A stretch of DNA of 64,000 nucleotides from Owenia fusiformis (GCA_903813345.2 CAIIXF020000012.1:12568932-12632931); one strand, 5' to 3'; counted from the stretch's first letter, positions 12,194 to 24,082 are shown. Made by a program: numbers and translations. Notes: generated by a model from the letters alone, not told the origin.

Positions 12194-13129
12194 TCCCTAA
12201 TGTTTTGATCAACTAACTTCAGTTCAATGTAACAATTATACAGATAAACAAATACTTAAATTTACTGAATAAACGTAAATACCTATTTCAAGCATCAGCT
12301 CATCTAGCATGTAACACACTGTACTGATATAAATGTAGATACCGAATGTGAATTAAAAAAATTGTGATCATTAAATCGACTATATTAAATACCAAGACAT
12401 ATGCATGTTTAATACCATACCTGATATACTGTAACAGTCAGCTATAATCTAGATAGTTATATGAACAGATACTGCATATACTGATAGTGAATTAATATTA
12501 AAAAGTTATTTTATTCTTCATCATGTTAAGTGCATTGTTATCTCGTCACTCCTAAACTTCAGGTACAATTGACCTAAATGAACTGATGAATCTTGATTTG
12601 ACTTGTAGAAATTGTACTAGTAGGCCTACCTGACACATTTCACACCAGTGGTGCAATATATGCTAATCTGTTTCACGAGTACTGTAAGCGATGTTTTATG
12701 TTGGATATTTATTCATGACCGATGTTTATGTGAAAATGTGTGATTCAACTGAATAAGGAAATGTTTTAAAAGGTTAAGGTGTTTTTACAATTGATGTGAG
12801 AAAAGTGTAACCAGAACAAGGCATTAACATGCAAAATGTCACCACCTGTCATTTGTTACAGACACTGAACACTGACTGCCAAACACCAACTGCCATGCCA
12901 TGCAAAATGTCACCACCTGCCATTTGCTACAGACACCAACCACTAAACATGAACCGAGTGCCAAAAAAAACCACAGTCCACAAAAAAGTTGGAGACTATA
13001 TCAATATGTCACCACTTTTGGTGGTAACATAACAAATAAAACGATAGGTGTTTTAAAATGCCATTTGGCTAATTTTTATGCAAATATTTTTTATTTTTAT
13101 TTTCACAGAAACACAAGTGCAATTCCATT

Positions 13130-13320
13130 TGAAGGAGGTTGAATTAAAGTTGAATTGTAGTTGATGTTAAATTGTAGTTGAGGTTGAATTGTAGTTGGGT
13201 TTGAATTAAGTTGAGGTTGAATTATAGTTAAATTGTACCTGAGGTTGAAAAGTAGTTGGGTTGATTTGTAGTTGAGGTCAAATTGTAATTGAGGTTGAAT
13301 TGAATTTGCTGTTGAATAAA
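13130..13320. repeat. Degenerate tandem repeat (GTTGAATTGTAGTTGAG)
   Basis: About ten loosely conserved 17-20-bp units of the form GTTGAATTGTAGTTGAGG lie directly downstream of the family B repeat. The Asn/Gln/Pro-rich frames read across it are artefacts of the repeat. Confidence 0.8.
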
Positions 13321-13940
13321 GCTGTAAAAATACAATGTGGTACATGTATATATGCCATGAAAGGCATTGAAACAACACATTAACAGTTCTTTAACTTCAC
13401 TGTTAAATATTTTAGTTACCGTCAAGAATAATTAATCAATATTTAGAATACTACCCATTTATAAAGAACTGGTAAAAATTCATGAGCAATGAAACATGTT
13501 TTACAGTACGCCATAATAGTCCATTCAGAGTAAATGAGTTTTATCTTATTTCAACAACATGTTGAAATTCAGTTTAACTAAGCTTTGAAAAAACAAAAAA
13601 CAAATGGAAAATGTAACTAACACTGCGAATTGCACCATTTTAATAGTGGCGTTGAAATAATAAGAAAAAAATGAGGGAAATGATTCTGAATACTGTATGA
13701 CAACGCTTAGCTATAGATTAATAAATATGAATTACCACAGAAAACTCCATCATCCCTTGTCTTCCTTTCTGAGTATATTTAGTCGGATGCATTTGAGATT
13801 TTAATAGCAATATAGAATTTGAAAGAAAAGTACATTGTACACATAACAGGCGATTTTCACCAGTTGTTTTCACAAAATCGCCTGTTGTTTTAAGGGACTT
13901 TTCAACTTTTCCATGTTAAATTTATGATTTACATTAATTT

Positions 13941-15437
13941 TTAGTCCCAATCTTCGGTGGTTTCCCCTTTATACATCCCATAATATCTGTTCTCGATCGA
14001 TAAATCATCCTCAGCATCGGAAAACTGACCACCTAAATTTTCATCATCTACGTTGAAACTTTGATCGGTATCACTCCCAGAGCCATCTATAGGGAATATG
14101 ACAGAGTTCTTTTCAATTTTGTAACCAGCTTGGAGCAGTGATTCCTTGACCTCTGAGGCAGTTTTATTTGACTGTTTGATTTTAGTGAAGCTAAGGAGGA
14201 TGGTTAGAGGTATTTTAACCGATGATTCATCTTCTGTGGTTGTGTCATAATCATCATTGTTGTCATCATCCCCATCATTGTTGTCATCATCCCCATCATT
14301 GTTGTCATCATCCCCATCATTGTTGTCATCATTCTCATCATTGTTGTCAACATCACCATTATTGTTGTCATCATCGTCTTCATCTTGCTGCATCCTATAA
14401 GCTATTTGACGTATGGTGTATTCAAGGTCCAACATAAAGGTTTCATTTTCACTGAGATTGCTTTCATTATGGGGATGAACTTCCTCACATATAAGCTGGT
14501 AGGGTTGGTCCATTGAAGGGGGACTTTGGGGACTAGAACTTACAACACTCTGAGTTTTTAGCATATTGAGGTATAATGGCTGACTTTGGTCGACTGCGCT
14601 TGGATCTTCAAGGTGAGTAAAAATTGCCATTTGAGAACAAGAACCTAAATGATCAGTCCCCTCTGGTCCACTCCCGATTCCTTCATACCTCACCATATAA
14701 GGATATATGGCAATGATTTCCTCGCACCAGTTTCTAAATTCATCCCTAGACCACTCAAACTTGTGATCCCAGTGACGAAATCCTTCCAAATCAGGAAACA
14801 AAACATTGAAATCTGAATTTGGCGTAGTTACAATAACGATTCTAGGGTGTAAAGTACCAAACACATTCTGGGGAACTTTATTTAGAACATCTGACTCTAA
14901 GTGCTCAATGATCTCAATCATTGTGATGGCTTCATATCCAATACACCTAGCGTCATAATCTATTACGCTACCTTGATAAGTCCTCATCACAAGTGGATCC
15001 TTCCGCCGTATAATATAGTCCGTAATTAGAGGCTTCAGGGAATATTTACTCCTTTCGAGAAGCGATTTATCAATGTCAACGCCAGATACAACTTCAATGT
15101 TACATTGTTTTAAATGTTGGATGAATTTACATTCTGCGCAACCAAAGTCTATAACAGATTTAACGTTCTCTGAATCCAATATTGCAGCCACTCTGGAGTA
15201 TCTTTGTTTATAGACAGGAGGATCAAATTTTGGACCTACTAGAAGATTCTCATTTTCAAGTCTATCTTTCTCTAAATCATTTTCTTCATTTGTTTCCAAC
15301 TCATCTGAGGGAAGATCCTTTGCTTGGGGAACTGCTTTGAGTTGTTCAATTTCTTCACTTTCTGCCATATGGTCATCTGACAAATGTATTGTGTCATTTT
15401 GGTCCATCTTAAGAATTTCGATATCTCTTTGTGCCAT
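13941..15437 (-). CDS. HENMT1: HENMT1-like small RNA 3'-terminal 2'-O-methyltransferase
   Basis: HEN1-family enzymes use SAM to methylate the 2'-OH of the last nucleotide of PIWI-bound piRNAs, protecting them from tailing and decay. The 498-residue frame has the family signatures in order: FDPPVYKQRY (71-80), SAM-binding VIDFGCAEC (95-103) and GVDID (119-123). The metal-binding set follows: E175, E178 and H179 in IEIIEHL, then H225 in DHKFEW. VTTPNSDFN is at 203-211. An acidic N-terminus precedes the domain. After it comes an Asp/Asn low-complexity insert (about 352-398) with a 7-residue DDDNNDG period, then a C-terminal tail ending TEDWD. The whole coding region is one exon, though a non-coding 5' exon is possible. 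The start is the first ATG and leaves about 65 residues before the catalytic domain. Confidence 0.93.
   Translation of the reverse strand: MAQRDIEILKMDQNDTIHLSDDHMAESEEIEQLKAVPQAKDLPSDELETNEENDLEKDRLENENLLVGPKFDPPVYKQRYSRVAAILDSENVKSVIDFGCAECKFIQHLKQCNIEVVSGVDIDKSLLERSKYSLKPLITDYIIRRKDPLVMRTYQGSVIDYDARCIGYEAITMIEIIEHLESDVLNKVPQNVFGTLHPRIVIVTTPNSDFNVLFPDLEGFRHWDHKFEWSRDEFRNWCEEIIAIYPYMVRYEGIGSGPEGTDHLGSCSQMAIFTHLEDPSAVDQSQPLYLNMLKTQSVVSSSPQSPPSMDQPYQLICEEVHPHNESNLSENETFMLDLEYTIRQIAYRMQQDEDDDDNNNGDVDNNDENDDNNDGDDDNNDGDDDNNDGDDDNNDDYDTTTEDESSVKIPLTILLSFTKIKQSNKTASEVKESLLQAGYKIEKNSVIFPIDGSGSDTDQSFNVDDENLGGQFSDAEDDLSIENRYYGMYKGETTEDWD
14240..14390 (-). repeat. Asp/Asn-coding trinucleotide-rich minisatellite inside HENMT1
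   Basis: A 21-bp unit (plus strand TCATCCCCATCATTGTTGTCA) is repeated about four times perfectly, with diverged flanks. In the gene's frame it encodes repeated DDDNNDG. It lies outside the methyltransferase core, between the catalytic domain and the C-terminal tail, and its copy number probably varies between individuals. Confidence 0.85.
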
Positions 15438-17652
15438 TACAAACTCCTATTACTAGAAAGCTGTATGAATTCTAGAAATTGTTGAAAATGAAAATGCTTG
15501 GACAACTTACTAGAGTTCATCTGGACAAGAATATTCGAATAATTTTCTAAAATCTTCAAGTCTTTCACGCTAGGTTAGATTGTTCTAGAAACTGCAAATT
15601 TTGTCAAGTCAGTGAGAAACTTATTTCCAGAAGTAAAATAGGCCACTTGGCTGGGTCAGTATTTTGGTTTGTTGTTCTTGATATGGTCTTAGGTTAGATG
15701 TTCTCCCAGATGAGGCATAAGTAGTTCAGGTTCTTTCTGCAAGCCAAAATGGTCAGCACTAATAACTATGAGTGAGACAATATTACAAGGACATACATAT
15801 GATTCATGTACAACAAAAGATAAATCAAAGAAGTTCTTAAATGTTCCTCAAATAATACATTTTACGAAATCACTAGATTTTACTAACTCTCAACTGAGTG
15901 CTAAACCATAATTTTACCTGCTTTAGTCAAAGTATATTTTCATCTTTTTGACAGGGTGCAGTGCATTTACTGTTTTTAAGCAGGGTTGCATGTAATTTTC
16001 AAATATACAACAGGGTGCAACACCTGGTTGTTTTAATGCAGGTGAGTTCACTGTTATACTTGACTTACCCCCTTTATGATATTTAAAACAAGAAGTCTTA
16101 AGAATGTGTCACAGGGTGCAGCACCTCGTTGTTTTGATGCAGGTTGGTTCACAGTTATACTTGACATCTTTCGTTGGTTCACCCTTATAATATTTCCTTA
16201 ACAAGAAGTCTTTAGAATGTTTCACAGGGTGCTGCACCTGGTTGTTTTATGCAGGTGGGTTTACTACAGTAAACCCACCTGCATAAAACAATATAACATT
16301 ATACTTGACATTTGTCATTGGTTCTCCCTCTTTATAATATTTCCTAAACAAGAAGTCTTTAAAAAGGTGTCACTGAGGTGCATGACAGGATGTATGTTAG
16401 TATGGGAATGGTATAAATAAAGGGTTATGACAGACAGACGAGAGCACACCAAGCACAAGACAACATCCGCTAGGGTGTTATTATCACTGATACTGTGCTT
16501 TCATTAACGCCGTCCCATAATGGAGAGGACCCTGTTTTTATTATAGGGACCCCAAACAATGAAAATGAGGGGTCACTTGGACGCAGTGCAGGTCATATCA
16601 AAAAATCATCTCTGGATGAATGGATTGATAAAGATCTTACCTTCAGTCTTTTATTTGGTCAAAATCCGCTAAATAAACGAAGGATATTCTATTTCTAAAA
16701 GAAATAAAATTATCTTTTGGACTTTCTTTCCCGGAAGTTGATTTCCGATCAATATAGTATGAGGTATGTGATAGGACAATCACTAGTAGTTGATTTCCGA
16801 GCGGTAATCGGTACGAGTCCTATGATTGGCCGTGATTATTAATCGCGCATGCGTCTTGATAATTTTGACTAATCAAATTGCTGGATTTGTTGCGCATGCG
16901 CAAAAAACTGAACCAAAGAATTGAACCTCACGGAGATTGCTCCTAATCAAACTTTCTGAGCGATCAAAATCAATAGCAAATTGCTTTGAAATACGCGAAG
17001 AAAAACGGTATTTAATGGTTGAATATTAGTAACCTCTTTCAAATGAAGGTATCTGCATCATTTAATGACCTACTAGACATGTGCAGAACACTGATCTGGG
17101 CCAAAAAATAACAAAACTGATGCAAACGTTTCATCAATTTTTTTTCGTTCAGTGCAAAAATGTGACATTGAATTCCCGGGAACCTTTTTTCATGCGGACG
17201 CACTTTTTTGAGGGGGGACGCAATTTTGGAAAATCAATCCGTCCCAGGGACGCACTTTTGGACAAGCCTACTGAAAGCACTGTGATATCTATATATGATT
17301 ATAAGATTTTAATAAATAAATAAAAAAATAAAGAGTACAGAAGTGCAGAATAAAGCAGTTATCACAATGAACACATGCTACCATTTGGTAAAATTGATAC
17401 TACATGTATTTGATTTGGCAAATTTTCTGATTTATGTTAGCTATTTAATTTATATTTAGACTTGGGGCACATTTTGTGATTTCTGCAGGGAGATAAATGT
17501 AATGTTTCAATTAACATGATTTGCCAAAATAACATGGGTGTCAAATCAAATTGAGTCGAACCCTATAGGTTTAGATACATGATGGTTGCTCATAGTGATA
17601 TCAGCTGAAACCTGCTGGAATCTTATGAACCTTACCTAGAGTATAATTGAGA
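15438..17652. other. Intergenic region between HENMT1 and the small membrane gene
   Basis: It holds the HENMT1 promoter side (not resolved), a tandem repeat with a perfect palindrome (15950-16390), and single-copy-looking sequence. A 67-codon open frame at 16495-16698 has no recognisable homology. Around 17080-17290 is a G-rich block (GAGGGGGGACGCAATTTTGG) that resembles other repeat debris. No confident gene is present. Confidence 0.45.
15950..16390. repeat. Approximately 127-bp tandem repeat, three copies
   Basis: The unit contains CAGGGTGCAGCACCTGGTTG, TTATACTTGACAT, TATAATATTTCC and ACAAGAAGTCTTTAGAATG. Copies start near 16010, 16112 and 16222. The third copy differs by an inserted inverted duplication (16244-16289). 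The function is unknown. Confidence 0.75.
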
Positions 17653-17847
17653 TCAGTCAAGATGAGGGTCACCCATATCCTCCAGCTTTATAAACCGAGA
17701 CATCATGAATGCCAGCACAATACAACACATTATTGTGACAAAAACAAAGATATAAAATGTCTCTTCATCAAATAAGTCGGTGAAGGCAGGGATGTAGCTA
17801 TTGATGTGTCTGATGATTTTCTGTTGTGTCTCGTCTTTTGGAAACAT
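17653..17847 (-). CDS. Small single-pass membrane protein (64 aa), function unknown
   Basis: The frame is 64 codons with a clear layout: a hydrophilic N-terminus (MFPKDETQQKIIRHINSYI), one membrane helix (about residues 31-50, FYIFVFVTIMCCIVLAFMMS), then a short charged tail RFIKLEDMGDPHLD. Such order, with an acidic segment before the helix and an Arg/Lys just after it, is that of a genuine micro-membrane protein rather than random sequence. I do not recognise the family. The EETFYIFVFV helix start has a faint similarity in layout to cortexins, which is not enough for a name. A non-coding upstream exon is possible. Confidence 0.5.
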   Translation of the reverse strand: MFPKDETQQKIIRHINSYIPAFTDLFDEETFYIFVFVTIMCCIVLAFMMSRFIKLEDMGDPHLD

Positions 17848-18665
17848 TATACTTTTCCTAGTCTTGTAATTTGACCGCCTTAGTTGGCTAGTTGCTACTC
17901 AAAAACTTGTGGCAAATCTGCAAAGTATACATAAATAAATGTATGTTAGCTGTACCTTCAAGGTGAGGAATTCTCACTCAAGATTATTGGAGCTGCTGGA
18001 TATAGTTGCTCTTGACTGACACGCTTCTCAGTAATCGGGTGTTATATTTACAGAGGGAATATTATTTGGATACGAAATGACCCCCTTCTTGATGAAAATA
18101 ATGAAAATAAAAATTTCGTCAAACAGAAGTTCATCAACTTTGGTATAGGATGTAACATCTTTATAACCAGTTTGGGACCAGTGTCCAGTGAGACCTAACA
18201 GAGTCGATGCAGAGGTTACATACAGGGTGTCAAATAAGTCTGTTCTCCCCCCTTAACTTTTTTATCCTTAAATTTATCATACTTTCCCATATATCATTTT
18301 GAAGCTCATGGAAATGTTGATCACCCTCAAAAAATCAATCATAAACTCCTTCTAATAAAATTGCTACAATGTTTCTTGTAAGGTTGTAGTTGACCTTTGA
18401 TTACGACAAAACAAGTCAAATTACCAGGTATAGTGATTGAAAAGTGAAAATGATACTGCAGTGACAATGCCAACATTGGGTGATTTCGATGTTTCTCAAT
18501 ATCGCTACAGAGTAAAATGTGTTACATTCAGGGGAGCTTTTGAAGCAGGGTCATCTTTCATCACAAAATAGTTGATAACAGCCAAATTTAAACGTTCTGA
18601 ATGATTTATATGGGATCATATCCTCGTAGAATTGAGGCCATCCGGGCTGCAGGGGGAGGTATATA

Positions 18666-19762
18666 CAGGGTGTCCGGAAAGTAAAGATACAAATGCTCTA
18701 ATTTCAAGAGATTTGCCTGTTATGAGATGAAATTGTTCCAGAATGTAGAATGACATTATAATAATATATCCTGCAACTGTCATGACTTTCAATTTCAAAA
18801 TGAAAAAGTTATGGTTGCTATGGTAACGGGGTTCGGGGGTAAGTGGAGCAACGTCAAAACTGTGTTCTACAAATCTCTTTCCTGCTCATATGATCTTGGC
18901 ACTCCACAATCTATTCCTATATCATATCAAATTATGTACCACAACAGCATAGGGATTAGTAATTTAACATTATTTGATCATTTCATATTACATGTATTAC
19001 TACATTTGTACTACTATCATTGAATATTCAGTATTTTCCCCATTATTCTATACATTCTTGGTGCATCTTGATCGGCGATTCAAAGACCTGACAAAACCGC
19101 CGCTGTCCATCTCTCAGATTGCTGATAACATTGGCTTCCAGCTGAGTCTCATTTGTATGTTGAACTTTTTACAAATATTGCTTTCAAATGGACATTAAGG
19201 TAGAAGTCTAAAGAGGCTCCATCAGGTGAATATGGGGCATTTTATAAAAAGGTTTAATGTCAAGACACTTAATTGTAGGATTTGTTTTTTGCTTTGTGAA
19301 TTGGTGCATTGTGGAGATGCAATATTGACTTACCTACTAATGGCCAGGGACCATTCTTCTAGGCACTTGTATAATATTTCTTTCATTATGTATACTGGAT
19401 AATGACATAACATAGTTCTGATATGTAGCAATGGCATCATTATATAAAAGAAAACACTATGGTAGCAATAATACAATGATGAACAAAACAAAACATAGAT
19501 AGAAAAAAGGAACAGAAAAAGCTGTTTCAAATGGTTGTCTTTTAGCAATTTTTCACTTTTTAGCGTTGTTCTGGAACTGCTCCGCATACCTCTCACATCC
19601 GTAACCATAACAACCCTATCTTGAACACATTTAGACTGTATGTGATGACAGTTGGTAGATATATTGTAATATTGTTCCTCTACAATCTGTAGCAATTTCA
19701 TTTCATAAAACCCATTTTTTTAAAAATAAGAGTATTTGTATCTTTACTTTCCGGACACCCTG
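18666..19762. mobile_element. Inner TA-target transposon, copy 1
   Basis: The ends CAGGGTGTCCGGAAAGTAAA (18666) and TTTACTTTCCGGACACCCTG (to 19762) form inverted repeats of about 40 bases. The element is flanked by TA and is about 1.1 kb long. The open frames inside (for example 19330-19701) are short, match no transposase I know, and are probably not genes. It is identical in structure to copy 2 at 19953-21049. Confidence 0.8.
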
Positions 19763-19952
19763 TACCAACCCTATGTTATTTCTGAATATCGCTACAGAGT
19801 AAAATGTGTTACATTCAGGGGAGCTTTTGAAGCAGGGTCATCTTTCATCACAAAATAGTTGATAACAGCCAAATTTAAACGTTCTGAATGATTTATATGG
19901 GATCATATCCTCGTAGAATTGAGGCCATCCGGGCTGCAGGGGGAGGTATATA

Positions 19953-21049
19953 CAGGGTGTCCGGAAAGTAAAGATACAAATGCTCTAATTTCAAGAGATT
20001 TGCCTGTTATGAGATGAAATTGTTCCAGAATGTAGAATGACATTATAATAATATATCCTGCAACTGTCATGACTTTCAATTTCAAAATGAAAAAGTTATG
20101 GTTGCTATGGTAACGGGGTTCGGGGGTAAGTGGAGCAACGTCAAAACTGTGTTCTACAAATCTCTTTCCTGCTCATATGATCTTGGCACTCCACAATCTA
20201 TTCCTATATCATATCAAATTATGTACCACAACAGCATAGGGATTAGTAATTTAACATTATTTGATCATTTCATATTACATGTATTACTACATTTGTACTA
20301 CTATCATTGAATATTCAGTATTTTCCCCATTATTCTATACATTCTTGGTGCATCTTGATCGGCGATTCAAAGACCTGACAAAACCGCCGCTGTCCATCTC
20401 TCAGATTGCTGATAACATTGGCTTCCAGCTGAGTCTCATTTGTATGTTGAACTTTTTACAAATATTGCTTTCAAATGGACATTAAGGTAGAAGTCTAAAG
20501 AGGCTCCATCAGGTGAATATGGGGCATTTTATAAAAAGGTTTAATGTCAAGACACTTAATTGTAGGATTTGTTTTTTGCTTTGTGAATTGGTGCATTGTG
20601 GAGATGCAATATTGACTTACCTACTAATGGCCAGGGACCATTCTTCTAGGCACTTGTATAATATTTCTTTCATTATGTATACTGGATAATGACATAACAT
20701 AGTTCTGATATGTAGCAATGGCATCATTATATAAAAGAAAACACTATGGTAGCAATAATACAATGATGAACAAAACAAAACATAGATAGAAAAAAGGAAC
20801 AGAAAAAGCTGTTTCAAATGGTTGTCTTTTAGCAATTTTTCACTTTTTAGCGTTGTTCTGGAACTGCTCCGCATACCTCTCACATCCGTAACCATAACAA
20901 CCCTATCTTGAACACATTTAGACTGTATGTGATGACAGTTGGTAGATATATTGTAATATTGTTCCTCTACAATCTGTAGCAATTTCATTTCATAAAACCC
21001 ATTTTTTTAAAAATAAGAGTATTTGTATCTTTACTTTCCGGACACCCTG
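19953..21049. mobile_element. Inner TA-target transposon, copy 2
   Basis: This is an exact-looking second copy of the 18666-19762 element, displaced by 1287 bases. It was produced by tandem duplication of a segment wider than the element (about 18500-19786 and 19787-21073). The four longest frames of copy 1 are reproduced residue for residue, so the duplication is very recent, or else it is an assembly artefact. Confidence 0.8.
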
Positions 21050-21237
21050 TACCAACCCTATGTTATTTCTGAATTAAAAAAGTTAAGGGGGGAGAACAGA
21101 CTTATTTGACGCCCTGTATAGTTTCAAAGTAACCTCTGAACAGTTGAGAAAAAGAAAACCTGGATCAACTGAATGTGAAGTATATCTACTGTATAATAAG
21201 TACACAGTCAAGCAAAATGAAAATCATGATGATTCAT

Positions 21238-22066
21238 ACTATTTTTTTCATGGCCTGAGTTCGTCGCTAACATGCTAAATATAAGAGTTAGCTGACGTTT
21301 GGGAGTCTGACTTACCTTCTAAAGGTTAGAACCCGAATCTTAATGAATCCATATCACCTTTGTTGCGTCGATGATGATGCATAAACACAGCATTTGATAG
21401 AAATTAGTGTAAATGCTTTTCCGACTTTTTCATTTTTCATCAATGTTGACTTCCGGGAAGGCGTTGTAGTTGTCACGAAATAACGCATTGACCCTTGAAC
21501 TTTACTTTGTTGACGTGTCAACCAAGCATGTCTGGTGTGAAAATTAAAAGAATATAAGCAATGTTCTACATCCGCCAAGCTAAATGAAGTAGCCAATATT
21601 TAAAATTACCAATTTCAAGTGAAGTACGCAACGAACGAAACTGCGTGATCTGCACTCCCACTATTGGTCTGAACGAAATGCTACGTAGAAATATGAGCCG
21701 TCTGCTGTATTAGTCGATTAATAGAGTAAGACCTGTTGGTGATGCTTTATAATTTAGACCAAAACATCGGAGAACAAACGAACCTGTAAATCGTGAAAAC
21801 AACGAACAAATATTCGGTTTTCACATATGTTCGGTAATTTTTCGTATTGAAACTTCCGGAACTTACAAGGAAATGATTCATTTTCTCGGTCCATGATTTA
21901 CCTCTTGGATGTTGTGGCAAATGCTCCATGGTTGACGGAACAAAGGTGATATGGTTTCATTAAGATTCGGGTTCTAACCTTTAGAAGGTAAGTCAGACTC
22001 CCAAACGTCAGCTGACTCTTATATTTAGCATGTTAGCGACGAACTCAGGCCATGAAAAAAATAGTA
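21238..22066. mobile_element. Foldback element with about 125-bp arms
   Basis: The left arm (about 21238-21362) starts ACTATTTTTTTCATGGCCTG and runs through GACGTTTGGGAGTCTGACTT to CATATCACCTTTGT. The right arm (about 21943-22066) is its reverse complement with a few changes. The roughly 580-base centre has two short minus-strand frames without recognisable homology. There is no transposase. Confidence 0.8.
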
Positions 22067-22619
22067 AAAAAATCAAAAATCATGCAAAAATTGGTTTTAG
22101 ATTTTACCTATATCTGGACGTTTCCTACAGATGAAAAGTTTAGAAACAATTCCAAATAGCAACAATTATAACTATCGCAATTATGAGGTAGATACGTTGT
22201 GAATTGCCGCATAGAAAAGCAAAGAATGTAAAAATGTAAAGAAGAAAATTACCTTGCAAAATTCCGACAGGAAGTTTACTTTTCAATTTCGTTCAGTATA
22301 TTTTTACAAAACACCTAATCCCCGGGGTAACGTATAACGACTTTGATATCACTCTCATACTATAGCTACCTTGCATTTGGTGTTCAGGAGCAACCCATTT
22401 GGCTTAATTAGTAATGATTATGTATTTGTTTTTATTTGTCTGTTCCTTATTAATGGTTATCGTTTGAATGATAGATGTTACTAGCACTTTCAATACTAAA
22501 CACATGTACAAGTTAGACAAACAAAGTATTTTATGCATTTCTAGGTGTTAGATAGTGTGTATCTAGGCCATCCAGGTCATGATCATAACAATTACGACAT
22601 TATATATCCACCCCATGAT

Positions 22620-22860
22620 AAGTATGATACATTCACTTCACAATCATTATGGCATATCGAACTCTAAGTCTGGGACATACTCCTTATGATCTGTACGGCC
22701 GTCCCGGGTACGGTGATATCCACCTCATAATCATCATTGCATACCTTCCTCTTGATTTTTACAGAGACTTTTATATGTCTCTGATTATTATGGCATATGC
22801 ACCTCATGATCATTATGGCATATCCACCAATCATTACTGCATTTCCAACTCCTGATAAGT
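22620..22860. repeat. Degenerate tandem 'catgatcattatggcatatc' repeat
   Basis: Motifs of the form CCTCATGATCATTATGGCAT recur about six times at irregular spacing, next to a family A hairpin fragment at 22858-22942. No gene is apparent. Confidence 0.55.
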
Positions 22861-22942
22861 CTACGGTCCCTCAGGTAGATATGCATATCTCCCTCTGGAT
22901 AAACCCCATATCCAAAACCTCCCAGTACATAACCCTTATATA
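22858..22942. repeat. Family A repeat, half copy
   Basis: CTACGGTCCCTCAGGTAGAT and ACCTCCCAGTACATAACCC match the right half of the family A hairpins. The left arm is lost. A closely similar half copy lies at 28098-28225. Confidence 0.65.
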
Positions 22943-23752
22943 TCCACTCAAAATGATTGGCAATGTGGCATATCTATCTCATGATATTATAGCATTTTTC
23001 ATGTTGATTCACCGTATTGTGCTGCCATCTTTCAATGGGTTTCTTATAGGTTTTGTAGGGTAAGAAATTGCCTTTCATTTCCTATAACTTGGGGGTATTT
23101 AAGAGAAATTTTGGGCTTCATTCAGTAGAGAGTTAGATCGGGGGGAACATCACACATCATTTCTTTTCATCTTATTAATCTCATTTTCATTCTTTCTTTA
23201 TCTTTGAACAGTTTTATTTTGTACTGAAGAGTGTAATTGTACATGTTTAGTCTTTTACTTGGAATAAAGTATAGTTTTATGAGTATACTAATTCTGTGTT
23301 AATCTTGTCTTTTTTACATTACAAGACCAATCCATATTATTTTATGAAGAACCCACAGAGCTATTTAAACAACAAAGCTCGAAGCTTCAATATGTACGGT
23401 ACGCCCAACTCTTTAAATAGGCATATCACTACCTTTGGACCTTGTTTCCAAAGCTTTATTTGGAAAAACGTCTGGTGTCAATAAGTCTCTTTGCATTTAC
23501 ATATATTTTTTATTGTAATCATGTAGAGACTTGTGTGCGCACTGTGTATATTTTCTGTAACATCTTTGTGAAACAGTTGTTTCACCTGCCCCGTACCACA
23601 CTACTCCCTTGGACTTTTTTAACACAAATATAATTTATTTGAAACCTAAATGCATCTAATTTCCTTCTTCAAACAAGCCCGAAATATGCAAACTAATTCA
23701 AAGGTTAACAACTGACTTTCTTTCAGAACTATCCTATTTTTTAATTTTCTCT

Positions 23753-23835
23753 ACCCTTTGCATTCGTTTGACTTCACTTCTTAAAAAAGAGCTTCGTCTT
23801 GTAGTTTAACTAGACTCTACACGCAGGGTAAATTT
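23753..23835. mobile_element. Internally deleted family E element (82 bp)
   Basis: The left end TACCCTTTGCATTCGTTTGA and the right end CTAGACTCTACACGCAGGGTA match, in reverse, the two ends of the 38852-39230 element, but the whole promoter-like interior is missing. It is a minimal derivative keeping only the termini. Confidence 0.65.
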
Positions 23836-24082
23836 TCTCAACCTTCATTGGTTAATAAGATCTGCATTGTTAAGTACCATGGGTAGCATTATTTTTGAAA
23901 CACTTAGTAAAAAATAAAATATCACAAGAAGTGTTATAAAAGTTAAATTTTCAAACATGTTCACAATTTCATAGTATACATTTTCTGTACACAGTCTTCA
24001 GAGGGCATGAATTGCACAATGGTCCATCGTCTCATGACCTGAGCTAATCAGTATTTCCTATTGTTTCTGAGCATAGACATGA

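Larger units (their letters stand above)
11053..13940. other. Intergenic region between ABCB9 and HENMT1
   Basis: Apart from the minisatellite at 11263-11806, a family D element at 12071-12193, a family B repeat at 12822-13030 and a tandem repeat at 13130-13320, I see no coding exon or RNA gene here. The region is AT-rich. The 3' untranslated part of HENMT1 should lie in its last few hundred bases. Confidence 0.5.
18223..21116. mobile_element. Outer TA-target DNA transposon, host of nested copies
   Basis: The left end CAGGGTGTCAAATAAGTCTG (from 18223) and the right end CAGACTTATTTGACGCCCTG (to 21116) are inverted repeats. The match continues inwards (TTCTCCCCCCTTAACTTTTT and its complement) for about 40 bases, and the element is bounded by TA on both sides. 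This is the signature of Tc1/mariner-type ends. No transposase is visible. The element is interrupted by a second, different element that is itself tandemly duplicated. Confidence 0.78.

Noticed and set aside
13103-13425. Asn/Gln-rich 65-91-codon minus-strand frames
   Set aside because: They read across a degenerate GTTGAATTGTAGTTGAG tandem repeat.
14222-14437. His/Cys-rich 71-codon plus-strand frame
   Set aside because: It is the antisense reading of the Asp/Asn repeat of HENMT1.
16495-16698. 67-codon frame MLSLTPSHNGEDP... as a small gene
   Set aside because: It has no signal peptide, domain or splice partner that I can see, and it lies in a repeat-bearing intergenic region. The chance of a random frame this length is high.
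18616-20988. Paired identical frames (60, 70, 74 and 123 codons)
   Set aside because: They belong to the duplicated non-autonomous transposon. They are short, show no transposase motifs (no DDE/D signatures visible) and overlap each other on both strands.
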